From: an uncultured Aquimarina sp.
Lineage (GTDB): Bacteria > Bacteroidota > Bacteroidia > Flavobacteriales > Flavobacteriaceae
Assembly (NCBI GenBank): GCA_947496705.1
Contig: CANMDW010000003.1
Location: 405,622 to 469,621 of the forward strand
Reading direction: 5' to 3'
DNA: 64,000 bases
Below are positions 25,935 through 35,756 of this stretch, piece after piece. The first letter of the stretch is position 1, and each line of letters begins with the position of its first letter. The notes under the pieces were generated by a model. It saw only the letters and a list, made by a program, of their open reading frames with translations. It did not search any database and was not told the DNA's origin. The position numbers and the translations under genes are program-made.

Positions 25935-28352
25935 TTATTCAGTCCGCAAACTTTTTACCGGATTTTGCAAAGCCGCTTTAATAGTTCCAAAACTGATGGT
26001 TACCAAAGCAATGCTTAAGGCTAATAATCCAGCCGCAACAAAAAACCAAACGCTTAATTCCATGCGATACGAATACGCTTCTAACCATCGATTGGAATAC
26101 CACCAGGCGACAGGAACAATCATAACAAAGGCGATGAGGATTAGTTTGATGAAATCTTTGGCAAAGAGTACCATCAATGAAGCTATACTAGCTCCTACTA
26201 CCTTGCGTACGCCTATCTCTTTGGTACGTTTATTAACTACCAGCAGCGAAATCGCCAGTAACCCAATACAGCTTAGTATGATGGCTATGATAGCTCCACT
26301 GGTAATTATGGTGATCATAGTTTTTTCTTTTTTAAAAGTTCTATCGATATTCTCATCAAGAAAAGAACCCAGAAATTCAGCATTCGGTTCTAGTTGTTCC
26401 CATGTTTTTTTTATCACATCATATGTTTGGGAGATATTGGTAGTTGCTATTTTGAAATATGCATAACGTACGTCTTTTTGATTTGTCATAAATAAAGTCA
26501 TGGGTTCTATTTCTCTATTCAATTTCCTGAAATTATAGTCCTGCACCACCCCAATAACAGTATGTTTTATACTGTCATTTAATACTGCGAGTTGTTTTCC
26601 TAATGGATTGGTTTCCTCAAGCTCTTTGGCCATAGCTTCATTGATCACTGCCGACAAGCTATCTGTAGCAAAATTTGGATCGAAGGATCTTCCTGTGAGT
26701 AGTTTAATATCCAGTGTTTCTATATAATCATAATCTACTACAAACATATGCGTCTCAACCTGGCGGTTCTTATAATCAAAGCCTAATGTGCTCGTAAATC
26801 GACTTCCGTCTTTTCCTCTGCCCAGACTCCTGTCTGAAGCAGTAATACTCATAATATCGGGTCGACTTTTCAACGCTTCTCTCAAAAGATTCACTACTTT
26901 ATAGCCCTCTTTTTTTCCATTTAATGGTAAAGAAATCACTTGCTCTTTATTAAAACCCAGGTCTTTGGTGCGCATATACTGCAGTTGCCCCCATAATACA
27001 AAACTACCACTCATTAATAAGATCACAATAGCAAATTGAATGATCATCAATACATCACGTATCTTGTCTCGGCCATTGATTTGTACTTTCCCTTTGAGTG
27101 CTTGTAACGTTCCTAGTTTGCTGAGTAGCAATGCCGGATACCCCCCGGCGATCAATGTTATAATCAAGAAAATCAAAACAAAAACTACTCCCGTAATTAC
27201 AGATAAAGTATTATTAAAAGTGGCACCTGTATTAAATAGGGATTTGAAATCTTTTAACAACAAAACACTTAAAAGCGTTCCCAAACATAAGGTTGCCAAG
27301 AACACCAAAATACTCTCACTCCAAAATTGGAAAAACACATGTTTTTTGGCTGCGCCCAGGGTTTTGCGCATCCCTATTTCCTGCAGCCTCGATGTACTTT
27401 TTGCAATACTCATATTGATGAAGTTCACACAGGCAATAAAAAGCAGCAGTAAAGCAATTCCTAAAATGATATATGGCAACGTTCTGCTTACAATGGCTTT
27501 GCCCCCCTGATAATTGGTAAAATAAGTGTCTTTAAAAGGGTGTAATTTTAATTGCACATATTGTCCGTTTTCATCGGCCAGTGCTCCGTCTCGCATAACA
27601 TTCTCAATATCTTCTTTGAAATGCAGGTTTGCAAAAGCCTGTGTAGCATTTTCAAACTGAGGTACCGAAACTCCTTCCTGAAGCTGCATATATACCAGGT
27701 GATTTGTATGATCCCATCGATCCTTAAGTCGCTCATACCTCGGGGAATTCTTAATATTGGCCACGATCTCAAATTCGATGCTGCTATTGGCCGGGATATC
27801 TTTTAAAACTGCAGTAACGGTAAAAGGTTGTTTTTTTCCATTCAGCAACAGGTGTACTGTTTTCCCTATTATATCGGTAGTACCAAAAGTAATATTTGCC
27901 GCTTTTTGAGTCATTACCACAGTGTTTCCCTCCTTAAGGAGCTGGCTGTGATCCCCTTTTTCTAAGGGAAAAGAAAACATGGTAAAAAAATCGGGATCCA
28001 CCCAATTTATGTCCATTGTAAGTTCCTTTTCTTTGTATAAGAGTAGTACATTTCCATCGAGATACCTTGTTATTTTATGAACTCCCGGTACTTCTTCTTG
28101 TATTGCAGGAGTGAGCGGCATAGGATTTGACGTATTGATTTCTACGCCTTCGGGTATTTGCCAAGAGGTGTATACCTGGTATATTGCATCTTTGTTTTTA
28201 TGAAAATTATCATACGAAAGCTCAAAAAAAGCGGCCATACTTAATAATATAGAAACTCCAAATGCAATGGATAGGCCGATAACATTCAACAATGTAAAGG
28301 CTTTGTTTTTCCATAAATTCCGCCAGGCGATTTTGATATAATTCTTAAACAT
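25935..28352 (-). CDS. FtsX/MacB-type ABC permease (array copy 4)
   Basis: This 805-residue permease is translated from ATG 28352 (MFKNYIKIAWRNLWKNKAF). The frame extends 12 codons upstream, but every other copy begins at this MFKN-type sequence preceded by the same leader. It has two MacB-core/FtsX halves, with coupling helices LQEIGMRKTLGAAKKHVF and TKEIGVRKVVGASIASLM and the ending NPVKSLRTE. The second coupling helix and the following segment (VLFAKDFIKLILIAFVM) are distinct from other copies. The S41 peptidase follows. Confidence 0.87.
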   Translation of the reverse strand: MFKNYIKIAWRNLWKNKAFTLLNVIGLSIAFGVSILLSMAAFFELSYDNFHKNKDAIYQVYTSWQIPEGVEINTSNPMPLTPAIQEEVPGVHKITRYLDGNVLLLYKEKELTMDINWVDPDFFTMFSFPLEKGDHSQLLKEGNTVVMTQKAANITFGTTDIIGKTVHLLLNGKKQPFTVTAVLKDIPANSSIEFEIVANIKNSPRYERLKDRWDHTNHLVYMQLQEGVSVPQFENATQAFANLHFKEDIENVMRDGALADENGQYVQLKLHPFKDTYFTNYQGGKAIVSRTLPYIILGIALLLLFIACVNFINMSIAKSTSRLQEIGMRKTLGAAKKHVFFQFWSESILVFLATLCLGTLLSVLLLKDFKSLFNTGATFNNTLSVITGVVFVLIFLIITLIAGGYPALLLSKLGTLQALKGKVQINGRDKIRDVLMIIQFAIVILLMSGSFVLWGQLQYMRTKDLGFNKEQVISLPLNGKKEGYKVVNLLREALKSRPDIMSITASDRSLGRGKDGSRFTSTLGFDYKNRQVETHMFVVDYDYIETLDIKLLTGRSFDPNFATDSLSAVINEAMAKELEETNPLGKQLAVLNDSIKHTVIGVVQDYNFRKLNREIEPMTLFMTNQKDVRYAYFKIATTNISQTYDVIKKTWEQLEPNAEFLGSFLDENIDRTFKKEKTMITIITSGAIIAIILSCIGLLAISLLVVNKRTKEIGVRKVVGASIASLMVLFAKDFIKLILIAFVMIVPVAWWYSNRWLEAYSYRMELSVWFFVAAGLLALSIALVTISFGTIKAALQNPVKSLRTE

Positions 28353-28399
28353 AACTGTTCGTTTTTTGATACTGAAACGCGTCAGCACTGATTGATGAT

Positions 28400-30787
28400 T
28401 TATTCGGTTCGCAAACTTTTTATAGGATTAGCGGTTGCCGCCCGAATTGCCTGATAGCTTATGGTTATTAATGTAATAATCGTAATCCCGCCAATGGCAA
28501 AGGCAAAGACCCACCATTCTATCGTAATTCGATATTGATAATTTTCTAACCAATTATTCATAAAATACCATGCTAACGGAGTAGCAATGATCCCTGCAAT
28601 GAAAATGAGCTTAAAGAAATCCTGGGTAAACAACAGTAAAATATCACTGATCTTTCCTCCCAGTACTTTGCGAATTCCTATCTCTTTAGTTTTTTGCCCC
28701 ACAAAAAATGAGATGATACCATATAGCCCGAGACAGCTAATGAAAATGGCTAAACCAGAAAACAATTTCGACAGCGATAAAAAACGTTGTTCCTCTTCAT
28801 ATTCTTCTGCTACGCGCGCATCCAGAAATTTAAAGTCATAGATGTATTTTGGGAAAGCCTCTTTCCAGCGTTCTTCAATACCCGATAAGGATACCTCGGC
28901 ATTTTGGTTACTAATTTTTATAGCCATCTCTCTATAGTACTGTACTTCGGGAGCAATAAATATCGGCGCTATTCCTTCATGAAAATTCTGGTCGTGAAAA
29001 TTTGCAATGACACCTACTATTGAGGCTTGTATATCACCCCCGTTAATCGCTATTTGTTTGCCAATCAGCTCTTCAGACGAGGCCAAATTCAGTTTTTGCG
29101 CTAGTTTTTCATTTACCACCACTTCGGTAATCGAGTCATATACATTAAAATTACGGCCGGCTACCAACTCGAGGCCAAACGTTTCGAGATATTCTTTATC
29201 GGAAAATTTTGCGGAAATTGAAAATTCTTCAGATTCTGTTCGATTATCATAACGTATGGCAGTCCCCCATCGATTATATGCTCCTCCCGGAGAAGCCATA
29301 CAAGCCGTAGTGCTTATCACTCCTGGAATTTGCTTCATGCGTTCCTGTAACCCTTGCAATTTGATCAATTCTATATCTTCAGGAATTTCTACCATGACCA
29401 TGGCTTCTTTATCAAAACCCAGATCTGCGTTAACAGCATAATTAATTTGCCTTCCTATAATAACTGCTGCTACAATGAGCACCATAGAAATGGCAAATTG
29501 GGTAGTTAACAGAATTTTACGTGGAAGTTTTCCACCGGTATCTCTTTGAGTCAACTTGCCTTTGAGGGCCAGCGTAGGAAGGATTCTTGCCAACACAACT
29601 CCCGGATAACTGCCGGCAAAAAGAGAAATGCACAGTACCAGCCCAAATATAAAAGCAATGAACTTACCATGTAATACCGATGCTATAGAGATATGTAGTT
29701 CAAAAAGTTCATTAAAAAACGGGAGTGCTAATGTTGCCATGACCAATCCAACCATCATAGCAAACAGACTGATAATTAATGTCTCTGAAATAAATTGCCA
29801 GAAAAGATGCTGTTTAAAACTTCCCAATACCTTTTTGATCCCTATTTCTTTGGAACGGGTGTAGGCCTGTGCAGTGGAAATATTGATAAAATTGATACAC
29901 GCTATGGCAATGATAAAAAACCCTATCAATGCAAAAATCCATAGTAAATTGCTGTTGATGCCTCCTTCATATCGATGGTCAAAATGAACTTTTTCTAATG
30001 GCTGAAGTTTATACCGATGTACATTTTTACTTTTAGTGCGATGTTTTGTAACCAGCTGGATCAACGTTTCTTCAATCTGTGCGATATTCTGGTTGGGATG
30101 CAGTAATGTAAAACACTTCAAACTACTGTTAATACCTCCCCAGGAATCACTTGACGCAAAGTCATCATAACTTTTAAGTGTCGTATAAGAGAAGAACAAT
30201 GTACCTTTTATCACTGTATTGTGAGGCAGATCTTTAAGCACACCTATTACCTCTATCGTTTCTTTATTTTCTGAGAGTATCGTTTTACCCAGTGGATTGT
30301 GATCGCCAAACATTTTTTTTGAAAAACTTTCAGTGATATATACCGTATTGGGTTCATGTAACGTTCGATCCCCCAGCTTTTCAAGTAATGGAAAATTTAA
30401 AATCTCAAAAAAATCAGGTTCTGCAAAGACAATATCCTCCAGATAACGTTGTGAGGTATAACTGTCCGTTCCGTTAATCAGCCATTGATCTCTTATGTAA
30501 ATCCTGGCAACTTTCTCGGCATACTCATAATCGGTCATAAAACCTTTTGCAAAACCCGGGGGTGCCGCCGCTGTATAACCAATATCGTCACGATGTTGTT
30601 CGGTAACTACTCTGTAAATACGATCAGAATTGTTATGGAAATTGTCAAACTGTAAATGATAGTTTACAAACAAAAAAATAACAATGGCACACCCAAAACC
30701 CAGTGCCAGCCCCAGAATATTGATAAAGGCAAATACTTTTCTTTTTCGAAGATTTCGCCAGGCGATTTTCAAATGATTTTTAAACAT
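28400..30787 (-). CDS. FtsX/MacB-type ABC permease (array copy 5)
   Basis: This 795-residue permease, the shortest copy, begins MFKNHLKIAWRNLRKRKVFAFINILGLALG and ends NPIKSLRTE. Coupling helices are SKEIGIKKVLGSFKQHLF and TKEIGIRKVLGGKISDIL. Its central region (ARILPTLALKGKLTQRDTGGKLPRK) joins the two halves. Layout and membrane helices match the other copies, while the periplasmic domains are its own. The leader upstream carries a strong GC hairpin at 30806-30820. Confidence 0.88.
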   Translation of the reverse strand: MFKNHLKIAWRNLRKRKVFAFINILGLALGFGCAIVIFLFVNYHLQFDNFHNNSDRIYRVVTEQHRDDIGYTAAAPPGFAKGFMTDYEYAEKVARIYIRDQWLINGTDSYTSQRYLEDIVFAEPDFFEILNFPLLEKLGDRTLHEPNTVYITESFSKKMFGDHNPLGKTILSENKETIEVIGVLKDLPHNTVIKGTLFFSYTTLKSYDDFASSDSWGGINSSLKCFTLLHPNQNIAQIEETLIQLVTKHRTKSKNVHRYKLQPLEKVHFDHRYEGGINSNLLWIFALIGFFIIAIACINFINISTAQAYTRSKEIGIKKVLGSFKQHLFWQFISETLIISLFAMMVGLVMATLALPFFNELFELHISIASVLHGKFIAFIFGLVLCISLFAGSYPGVVLARILPTLALKGKLTQRDTGGKLPRKILLTTQFAISMVLIVAAVIIGRQINYAVNADLGFDKEAMVMVEIPEDIELIKLQGLQERMKQIPGVISTTACMASPGGAYNRWGTAIRYDNRTESEEFSISAKFSDKEYLETFGLELVAGRNFNVYDSITEVVVNEKLAQKLNLASSEELIGKQIAINGGDIQASIVGVIANFHDQNFHEGIAPIFIAPEVQYYREMAIKISNQNAEVSLSGIEERWKEAFPKYIYDFKFLDARVAEEYEEEQRFLSLSKLFSGLAIFISCLGLYGIISFFVGQKTKEIGIRKVLGGKISDILLLFTQDFFKLIFIAGIIATPLAWYFMNNWLENYQYRITIEWWVFAFAIGGITIITLITISYQAIRAATANPIKSLRTE

Positions 30788-30805
30788 AACTGTTTGTTTT
30801 TTTGA

Positions 30806-30820
30806 TCCGCCACCGGCGGA
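30806..30820. repeat. Short GC hairpin in the leader of permease copy 5
   Basis: TCCGCC (30806-30811) and GGCGGA (30815-30820) form a perfect 6-bp stem with a 3-base loop in the 42-base spacer upstream of copy 5. On the minus strand the hairpin is followed directly by ATCAAAAAAACAAACAGTT and the ATG, a leader shared in related form by other copies. Confidence 0.6.
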
Positions 30821-30829
30821 CAGGTTGAT

Positions 30830-33235
30830 TTATTCGGTACGTAGGCTTTTTACCGGATTGGCTGCAGCGGCTTTAATCGCCTGAAAACTAACCGTGAGTA
30901 TGGCAATTATTACAGCAATAAGTCCTGCCATACCAAATATCCACCAGTCTACCTCTATTCTATAGGCATACCCTTGCAGCCATTGGTGCATAGCATACCA
31001 GGAAAATGGGGTGGCCACTACCATAGCAATTACAACTAATCGTATGAAATCTTTCGACAATAATCTGGCAATGCTAGATACCTCGGCACCCAACACTTTT
31101 CGAATCCCAATTTCTTTGGTTCGCTGCATAGCGCTGTAGGTAGCCAATCCAAACAATCCTAAACAAGCAATTAAAATTGCCAAACAGGAAAATAGAGTAA
31201 AAACCCTTTTAAATCGACCATCTGCCTTGTATTGCTTATTAAAGGACTGGTCTAAAAAACTATACAAAAATGGGCGATGAGGTACAAGAGATGACCATTT
31301 TTCTTCTATTTGTGCGATAGTATTTGTCAAATCCTGGGATTGTACTTCGAGGGTAAAATATCTGCTACTGAATGGTTCGAAACGAAGGGATAGCGGTTCT
31401 ACTTTTCGATGTAATGAGAGATAATTAAAATCTTTGGTTACCCCGATCACTTCACCTTCTTTTCCCCATTGAGAAAATCGTTTTCCGATAATGGCTTCCG
31501 GGTTGGTATATCCGTATTGTTTTGCAGCCGCTTCGTTAATCACCAGCGATGAGATGGTATCTGCCGGAAAATCCCTGGAATAGGGTCTTCCTGCCACCAT
31601 TTCTAATCCAAAATGGGGAATAAAGTCTACATCGACTTCAAAAAGCGCAGGACTTTGAAGTTCCATCTCGCCTTGGGGTGTTTCGATAAAGGTCCCCGCA
31701 TGCGGAAAATACCCTCCGGGTATACTACGAGATGCAGTTATCGAACGCACATCGGCAAGTTCTAAAAGGTTGTCTTTAATTGTGGTTAAATGACTCAAAA
31801 CTTGCTGATCATAATTAAAATCAATAACCAACATATGCGCTCTGTTGAAACCCAGGTTTTTGTTTAGCATATACCCCAGCTGTGAATACACAATGGCGGT
31901 ACTGGCAATAAGCGCAATTGACAGGCTAAATTGAAAAACTACCAATCCTTTTCGTAGGGTGGTTCCTTTGGGAGAGGTTTTAAAAATTCCTTTTAGTACG
32001 TGAGCTGGCTTAAAACTAGACAGAATAAATGCCGGATATACCCCCGACAAAAACCCGGTAAGCAAAACGGTTATGATATACATCAGTAGCGTATGTGTGT
32101 CAAAAATATCATTTATGGCAAAGTCTTTTCCGGTAAGCCCGGACATCGATGGAAGACTCAAAATTACAATGATAATTCCAATAACTGCAGCAAATAGGAC
32201 CAGCATAAAAGATTCGCCCAGGTATTGAGATACCAGTCCTTTTTTTTCTGCACCGATTACTTTGCGTACCCCCACTTCTTTTGCTCTTTCCAGAGAACGT
32301 GCCGTAGTAAGATTCATAAAATTAATGCACGCGATGACCAGGATAAAAATACCGATGACCGCAAATACATAAATATTAGAAAGACTGCCTGTGATCCCGG
32401 GTTGTCTTGCCGCCTCTGAATATAGATATGCCTCCTCCAAAGGTTCGAAAGTAATATGGTAATACTCTTCAAAATCTGAAGGCAGGTGACGCGCTAAAAA
32501 ATCCGGTATTTTAGATTGAAATACCTCAGGATCGAACTGCTTGGGTACCAAAAAATAAGTATAAAAATCAACATATCCCCAAACCCCGAAGATTCCTTCC
32601 CGGGATTGCCTGAAAGAACTCATAGACATCAAAATATCGAACGTAAAATGTGAGTTTGAGGGAATATCCTTTATAACCCCTGTTACCGTATAGGTTCCCT
32701 CGTCGGCACGTCCTCCGGTTCGTCCTCCTTCTATGGTCTTGCCCATGGGGTCTTCATTTCCAAAATATTTTTTAGCGGTGCTTTCTGTTAAAACTATTGA
32801 GTACGGAGCCTTCAGAGCTGTTTTAGGATTTCCTGAGATTAAGGGCCAACTGAATACATCAAAAACAGTTTCATCCACAAAAAAACAATTGCTTTCCTGA
32901 AAAGCCTTTTCTTCATGAGTAAGAAGGATGTCACACCGACCAGAAAACTGCACGGTTTCAAGCACTTCTGAAAAATCAGATTTCAAAGCTGGCCCAACGG
33001 GGGCATTCCCCCAAATCCATGTAAATTCTTCATTTTCAGGATCTCCGTGATGAACCACTCGATAGATACTATCACTGTTGGAATGATACTGATCATACGA
33101 GAGTTCATGGCGAACAAACATGGCTATCATGAGAAAACATGCCATTCCTATAGCCAGCCCTCCAATATTAATAGCAGCATATCCCTTGTTCTTCAAGATA
33201 TTTCTCCAGGCGATTTTGATATAATTTTTAAACAT
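30830..33235 (-). CDS. FtsX/MacB-type ABC permease (array copy 6)
   Basis: This 801-residue permease begins MFKNYIKIAWRNILKNKGYAAINIGGLAIG and ends NPVKSLRTE. Coupling helices are AKEVGVRKVIGAEKKGLV and TKEIGIRKVLGAEVSSIA. The first periplasmic domain includes a short glycine-rich insert (TIEGGRTGGRADEGTYTV) not seen in the other copies. Otherwise the layout is identical. It begins only 20 bases after copy 7, the tightest permease-permease junction of the array. Confidence 0.88.
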   Translation of the reverse strand: MFKNYIKIAWRNILKNKGYAAINIGGLAIGMACFLMIAMFVRHELSYDQYHSNSDSIYRVVHHGDPENEEFTWIWGNAPVGPALKSDFSEVLETVQFSGRCDILLTHEEKAFQESNCFFVDETVFDVFSWPLISGNPKTALKAPYSIVLTESTAKKYFGNEDPMGKTIEGGRTGGRADEGTYTVTGVIKDIPSNSHFTFDILMSMSSFRQSREGIFGVWGYVDFYTYFLVPKQFDPEVFQSKIPDFLARHLPSDFEEYYHITFEPLEEAYLYSEAARQPGITGSLSNIYVFAVIGIFILVIACINFMNLTTARSLERAKEVGVRKVIGAEKKGLVSQYLGESFMLVLFAAVIGIIIVILSLPSMSGLTGKDFAINDIFDTHTLLMYIITVLLTGFLSGVYPAFILSSFKPAHVLKGIFKTSPKGTTLRKGLVVFQFSLSIALIASTAIVYSQLGYMLNKNLGFNRAHMLVIDFNYDQQVLSHLTTIKDNLLELADVRSITASRSIPGGYFPHAGTFIETPQGEMELQSPALFEVDVDFIPHFGLEMVAGRPYSRDFPADTISSLVINEAAAKQYGYTNPEAIIGKRFSQWGKEGEVIGVTKDFNYLSLHRKVEPLSLRFEPFSSRYFTLEVQSQDLTNTIAQIEEKWSSLVPHRPFLYSFLDQSFNKQYKADGRFKRVFTLFSCLAILIACLGLFGLATYSAMQRTKEIGIRKVLGAEVSSIARLLSKDFIRLVVIAMVVATPFSWYAMHQWLQGYAYRIEVDWWIFGMAGLIAVIIAILTVSFQAIKAAAANPVKSLRTE

Positions 33236-33255
33236 AACTGTTCGTTTTTGGCGAT

Positions 33256-35712
33256 TTATTCAGTTCGTAAACTTTTCACAGGATTCACTATGGCAGCTTT
33301 GATACTTTGATAGCTTACTGTCATTATTGATATTACTACCGCAAGCAAAGCGGCCATGATAAATACACTCCACCCCATTTCTATTCGGTACGAAAAGTCT
33401 TCCAACCACCTATTCATAGCATACCACCCTAAGGGTAGTGAAATGAGTATGGCGATCCCTACCAGCTTTAAAAAATCTATAGTAAGTTTGTATGTTATTT
33501 GATTTACACTGGCTCCCAATACTTTTCGTATACCTATTTCTTTGGAGCGCCGTTCTGCATTGAATGCTGCCAAACCAAATAAACCAAGACAGGCTATAAA
33601 AATAGAGAGCAATGTAAATATGATAAAAATGCGACCCAACCGCTGTTCTGCTTGATAAGTAGTATTGAAAGAATCATCCATAAAATAATAATTGAAAGGT
33701 TGCCCGGGTGCTACGGTGTTCCAGATTTTTTCGATGGCTGCTATGGTTTTTGAAAAATCTCCGGCATTGAGTTTTACCAGCATTCTTTTTGAATTATCTC
33801 CTAAAAGAAGACTCGTACCATTAATAGTATTTCTTAATGATTCGAAATGGAAGTTTTTGACAACACCCACAACAGTATAATATTTTCTGTTCTTTACCTC
33901 CATGTGTTTAGGGTGATTGCTCAATCGCATACCAATGGCCTCTTCGGGTTCTATCTCCAGCATAGCTACTGCAGATTCGTTCAAGATAATACCGGTAGAG
34001 TCGGTAGGAAACCGCCGGTCAAAATCTCGCCCGGCAATAATTTCTAAACCCAATGTAGACACATAATCATGGTCTATTCTCCATTTCCCGAATATCACAC
34101 CTGCATGAGATTTCATCTCTCCCTCTGTAAAAAAGTTAACCGTATTGCGTGCAGAAGGTGTAGGCAAAAAACTACTCAATGATGTATTTTTTACTAGCCC
34201 TAATTGTTGTACTTCCTGTTTAAAAGACGCTATTTGATTTCCAGCTGCATCGGCATCATCTATCACTAAGATTTGATCTTTTTGATAACCGAGATCTTTA
34301 TTTTGAATATACCTCAACTGCTGAAAAACCACCAAAGTACCTATGATTAAAAAAACCGATATCGCAAATTGAAACACCACCAATGAATTTCTGATATTTC
34401 CACCCCCAACATTACTAAGGCCACTGCCCTTAAGCACTTTAACCGGAATAAATCTCGATAGAAAAAAAGCGGGGTAAGCACCAGAGAAGAGCCCTAGTAT
34501 AAAAGTAGCAGCAACCAATATTAACCAAAAAACAGGGTTGCCGAAAGATATGGAAATGGCTTTCCCTGAAAGGTCATTGAAAAAAGGCAAAGCAATAGTG
34601 GCCATAACGATAGCGAGTAAAAGAGATACAAAAGAAACCAATCCTGCTTCGGTTAAAAATTGTTTGATAAGACCAAATTTGTTTGAGCCCAGTGTTTTAC
34701 GAATACCCACTTCTTTAGCTCTTTTAAGGGAATGTGCTGTAGATAAATTCATAAAATTGACACATGCCAATAATATCAAAAAGAAGCCAATGAAGGATAA
34801 TATATACACATTTTGAATATCGCTATTTGGACCAAATTCGTCTTCTCTATCGTAATCATGTAGATGAATATCTGTCAAGGCCATAGCGCTCCAAACCAGA
34901 GAATCCCCTGAAGCTTTGCGATCTTTTCTAAACTTTTCTAAGGTCATACTAGGGTCAAAAGTCTGAATCCATGGAATCATATAGGTTTCATAAATAGTCC
35001 CCAAAGGGGTTTGTAAACTTTCGATATTGGCCGAAGGTATAAGCTTAATAAATGTGTGAAAATTCCAATTACTCCATTTAATACTCTCTGCATCTTTATA
35101 ACTAGCCATAGCAATAAAAACACTGTAATTTCTTAAAAAAGAGTTCTTAGGCATATCGTCTATCACTCCTGTAATGGTATAGACCTCTTCATTATCCAAT
35201 AATAATCTCTGCCCCAAAGCCTCATTGATTCCAAAATGCTTTTCGGCTGCGGTCTTGGTTAAAATCAGAGTATTGGGTTCTTTTAATGCCGTTTTGGTAT
35301 CCCCGACAAGCAGGTCCAATCCAAACATAGTAAAGAAAGTCGCATCTACCCCCATAACATATTCTTCTTTTACGTTTTGGTCGGTATCGGTTTTTCTAAG
35401 AAGTTTACTGCTGGTATTCCTAAAACGAGTGACCATTTCTATTTGTTCATAATCTCGCTTTAAGGTGGGTCCCAAAGGAGCAGCTACAGAGGCGTATTTG
35501 TTAGTTTCGCCACCATTTGTATTGTCGATATTTATACGATATATGCGGTTTGCATCTGCAAACATGGTATCAAAACTCAACTCATCATATATATACAACG
35601 AGATAAGTAAGCCTCCTGCCATACCAATAGCAAGACCAAATGTATTGAGGAATGTAAAAAAGGGTTGCTTTTTAAAATTTCTCCAGGCGATTTTAATGTG
35701 ATTTTTAAACAT
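33256..35712 (-). CDS. FtsX/MacB-type ABC permease (array copy 7)
   Basis: This 818-residue permease and copy 8 are close paralogues that look like a recent tandem duplication. Both share MFKNH.KIAWR..KKQPFF, TFLNTFGLAIGMAGG, the EKHFG segment, VKVLKGSGLSNVGG and the C-terminal half. Coupling helices are AKEVGIRKTLGSNKFGLI and SKEIGIRKVLGASVNQIT. A 35-base stretch (34409-34443) is identical to copy 8 even at third codon positions. The periplasmic loops differ more. The ending is NPVKSLRTE. Confidence 0.88.
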   Translation of the reverse strand: MFKNHIKIAWRNFKKQPFFTFLNTFGLAIGMAGGLLISLYIYDELSFDTMFADANRIYRINIDNTNGGETNKYASVAAPLGPTLKRDYEQIEMVTRFRNTSSKLLRKTDTDQNVKEEYVMGVDATFFTMFGLDLLVGDTKTALKEPNTLILTKTAAEKHFGINEALGQRLLLDNEEVYTITGVIDDMPKNSFLRNYSVFIAMASYKDAESIKWSNWNFHTFIKLIPSANIESLQTPLGTIYETYMIPWIQTFDPSMTLEKFRKDRKASGDSLVWSAMALTDIHLHDYDREDEFGPNSDIQNVYILSFIGFFLILLACVNFMNLSTAHSLKRAKEVGIRKTLGSNKFGLIKQFLTEAGLVSFVSLLLAIVMATIALPFFNDLSGKAISISFGNPVFWLILVAATFILGLFSGAYPAFFLSRFIPVKVLKGSGLSNVGGGNIRNSLVVFQFAISVFLIIGTLVVFQQLRYIQNKDLGYQKDQILVIDDADAAGNQIASFKQEVQQLGLVKNTSLSSFLPTPSARNTVNFFTEGEMKSHAGVIFGKWRIDHDYVSTLGLEIIAGRDFDRRFPTDSTGIILNESAVAMLEIEPEEAIGMRLSNHPKHMEVKNRKYYTVVGVVKNFHFESLRNTINGTSLLLGDNSKRMLVKLNAGDFSKTIAAIEKIWNTVAPGQPFNYYFMDDSFNTTYQAEQRLGRIFIIFTLLSIFIACLGLFGLAAFNAERRSKEIGIRKVLGASVNQITYKLTIDFLKLVGIAILISLPLGWYAMNRWLEDFSYRIEMGWSVFIMAALLAVVISIMTVSYQSIKAAIVNPVKSLRTE

Positions 35713-35756
35713 AACTGCTCGTTTTTTGATCTGCCAAAGGCCGACAAGTTGATGAT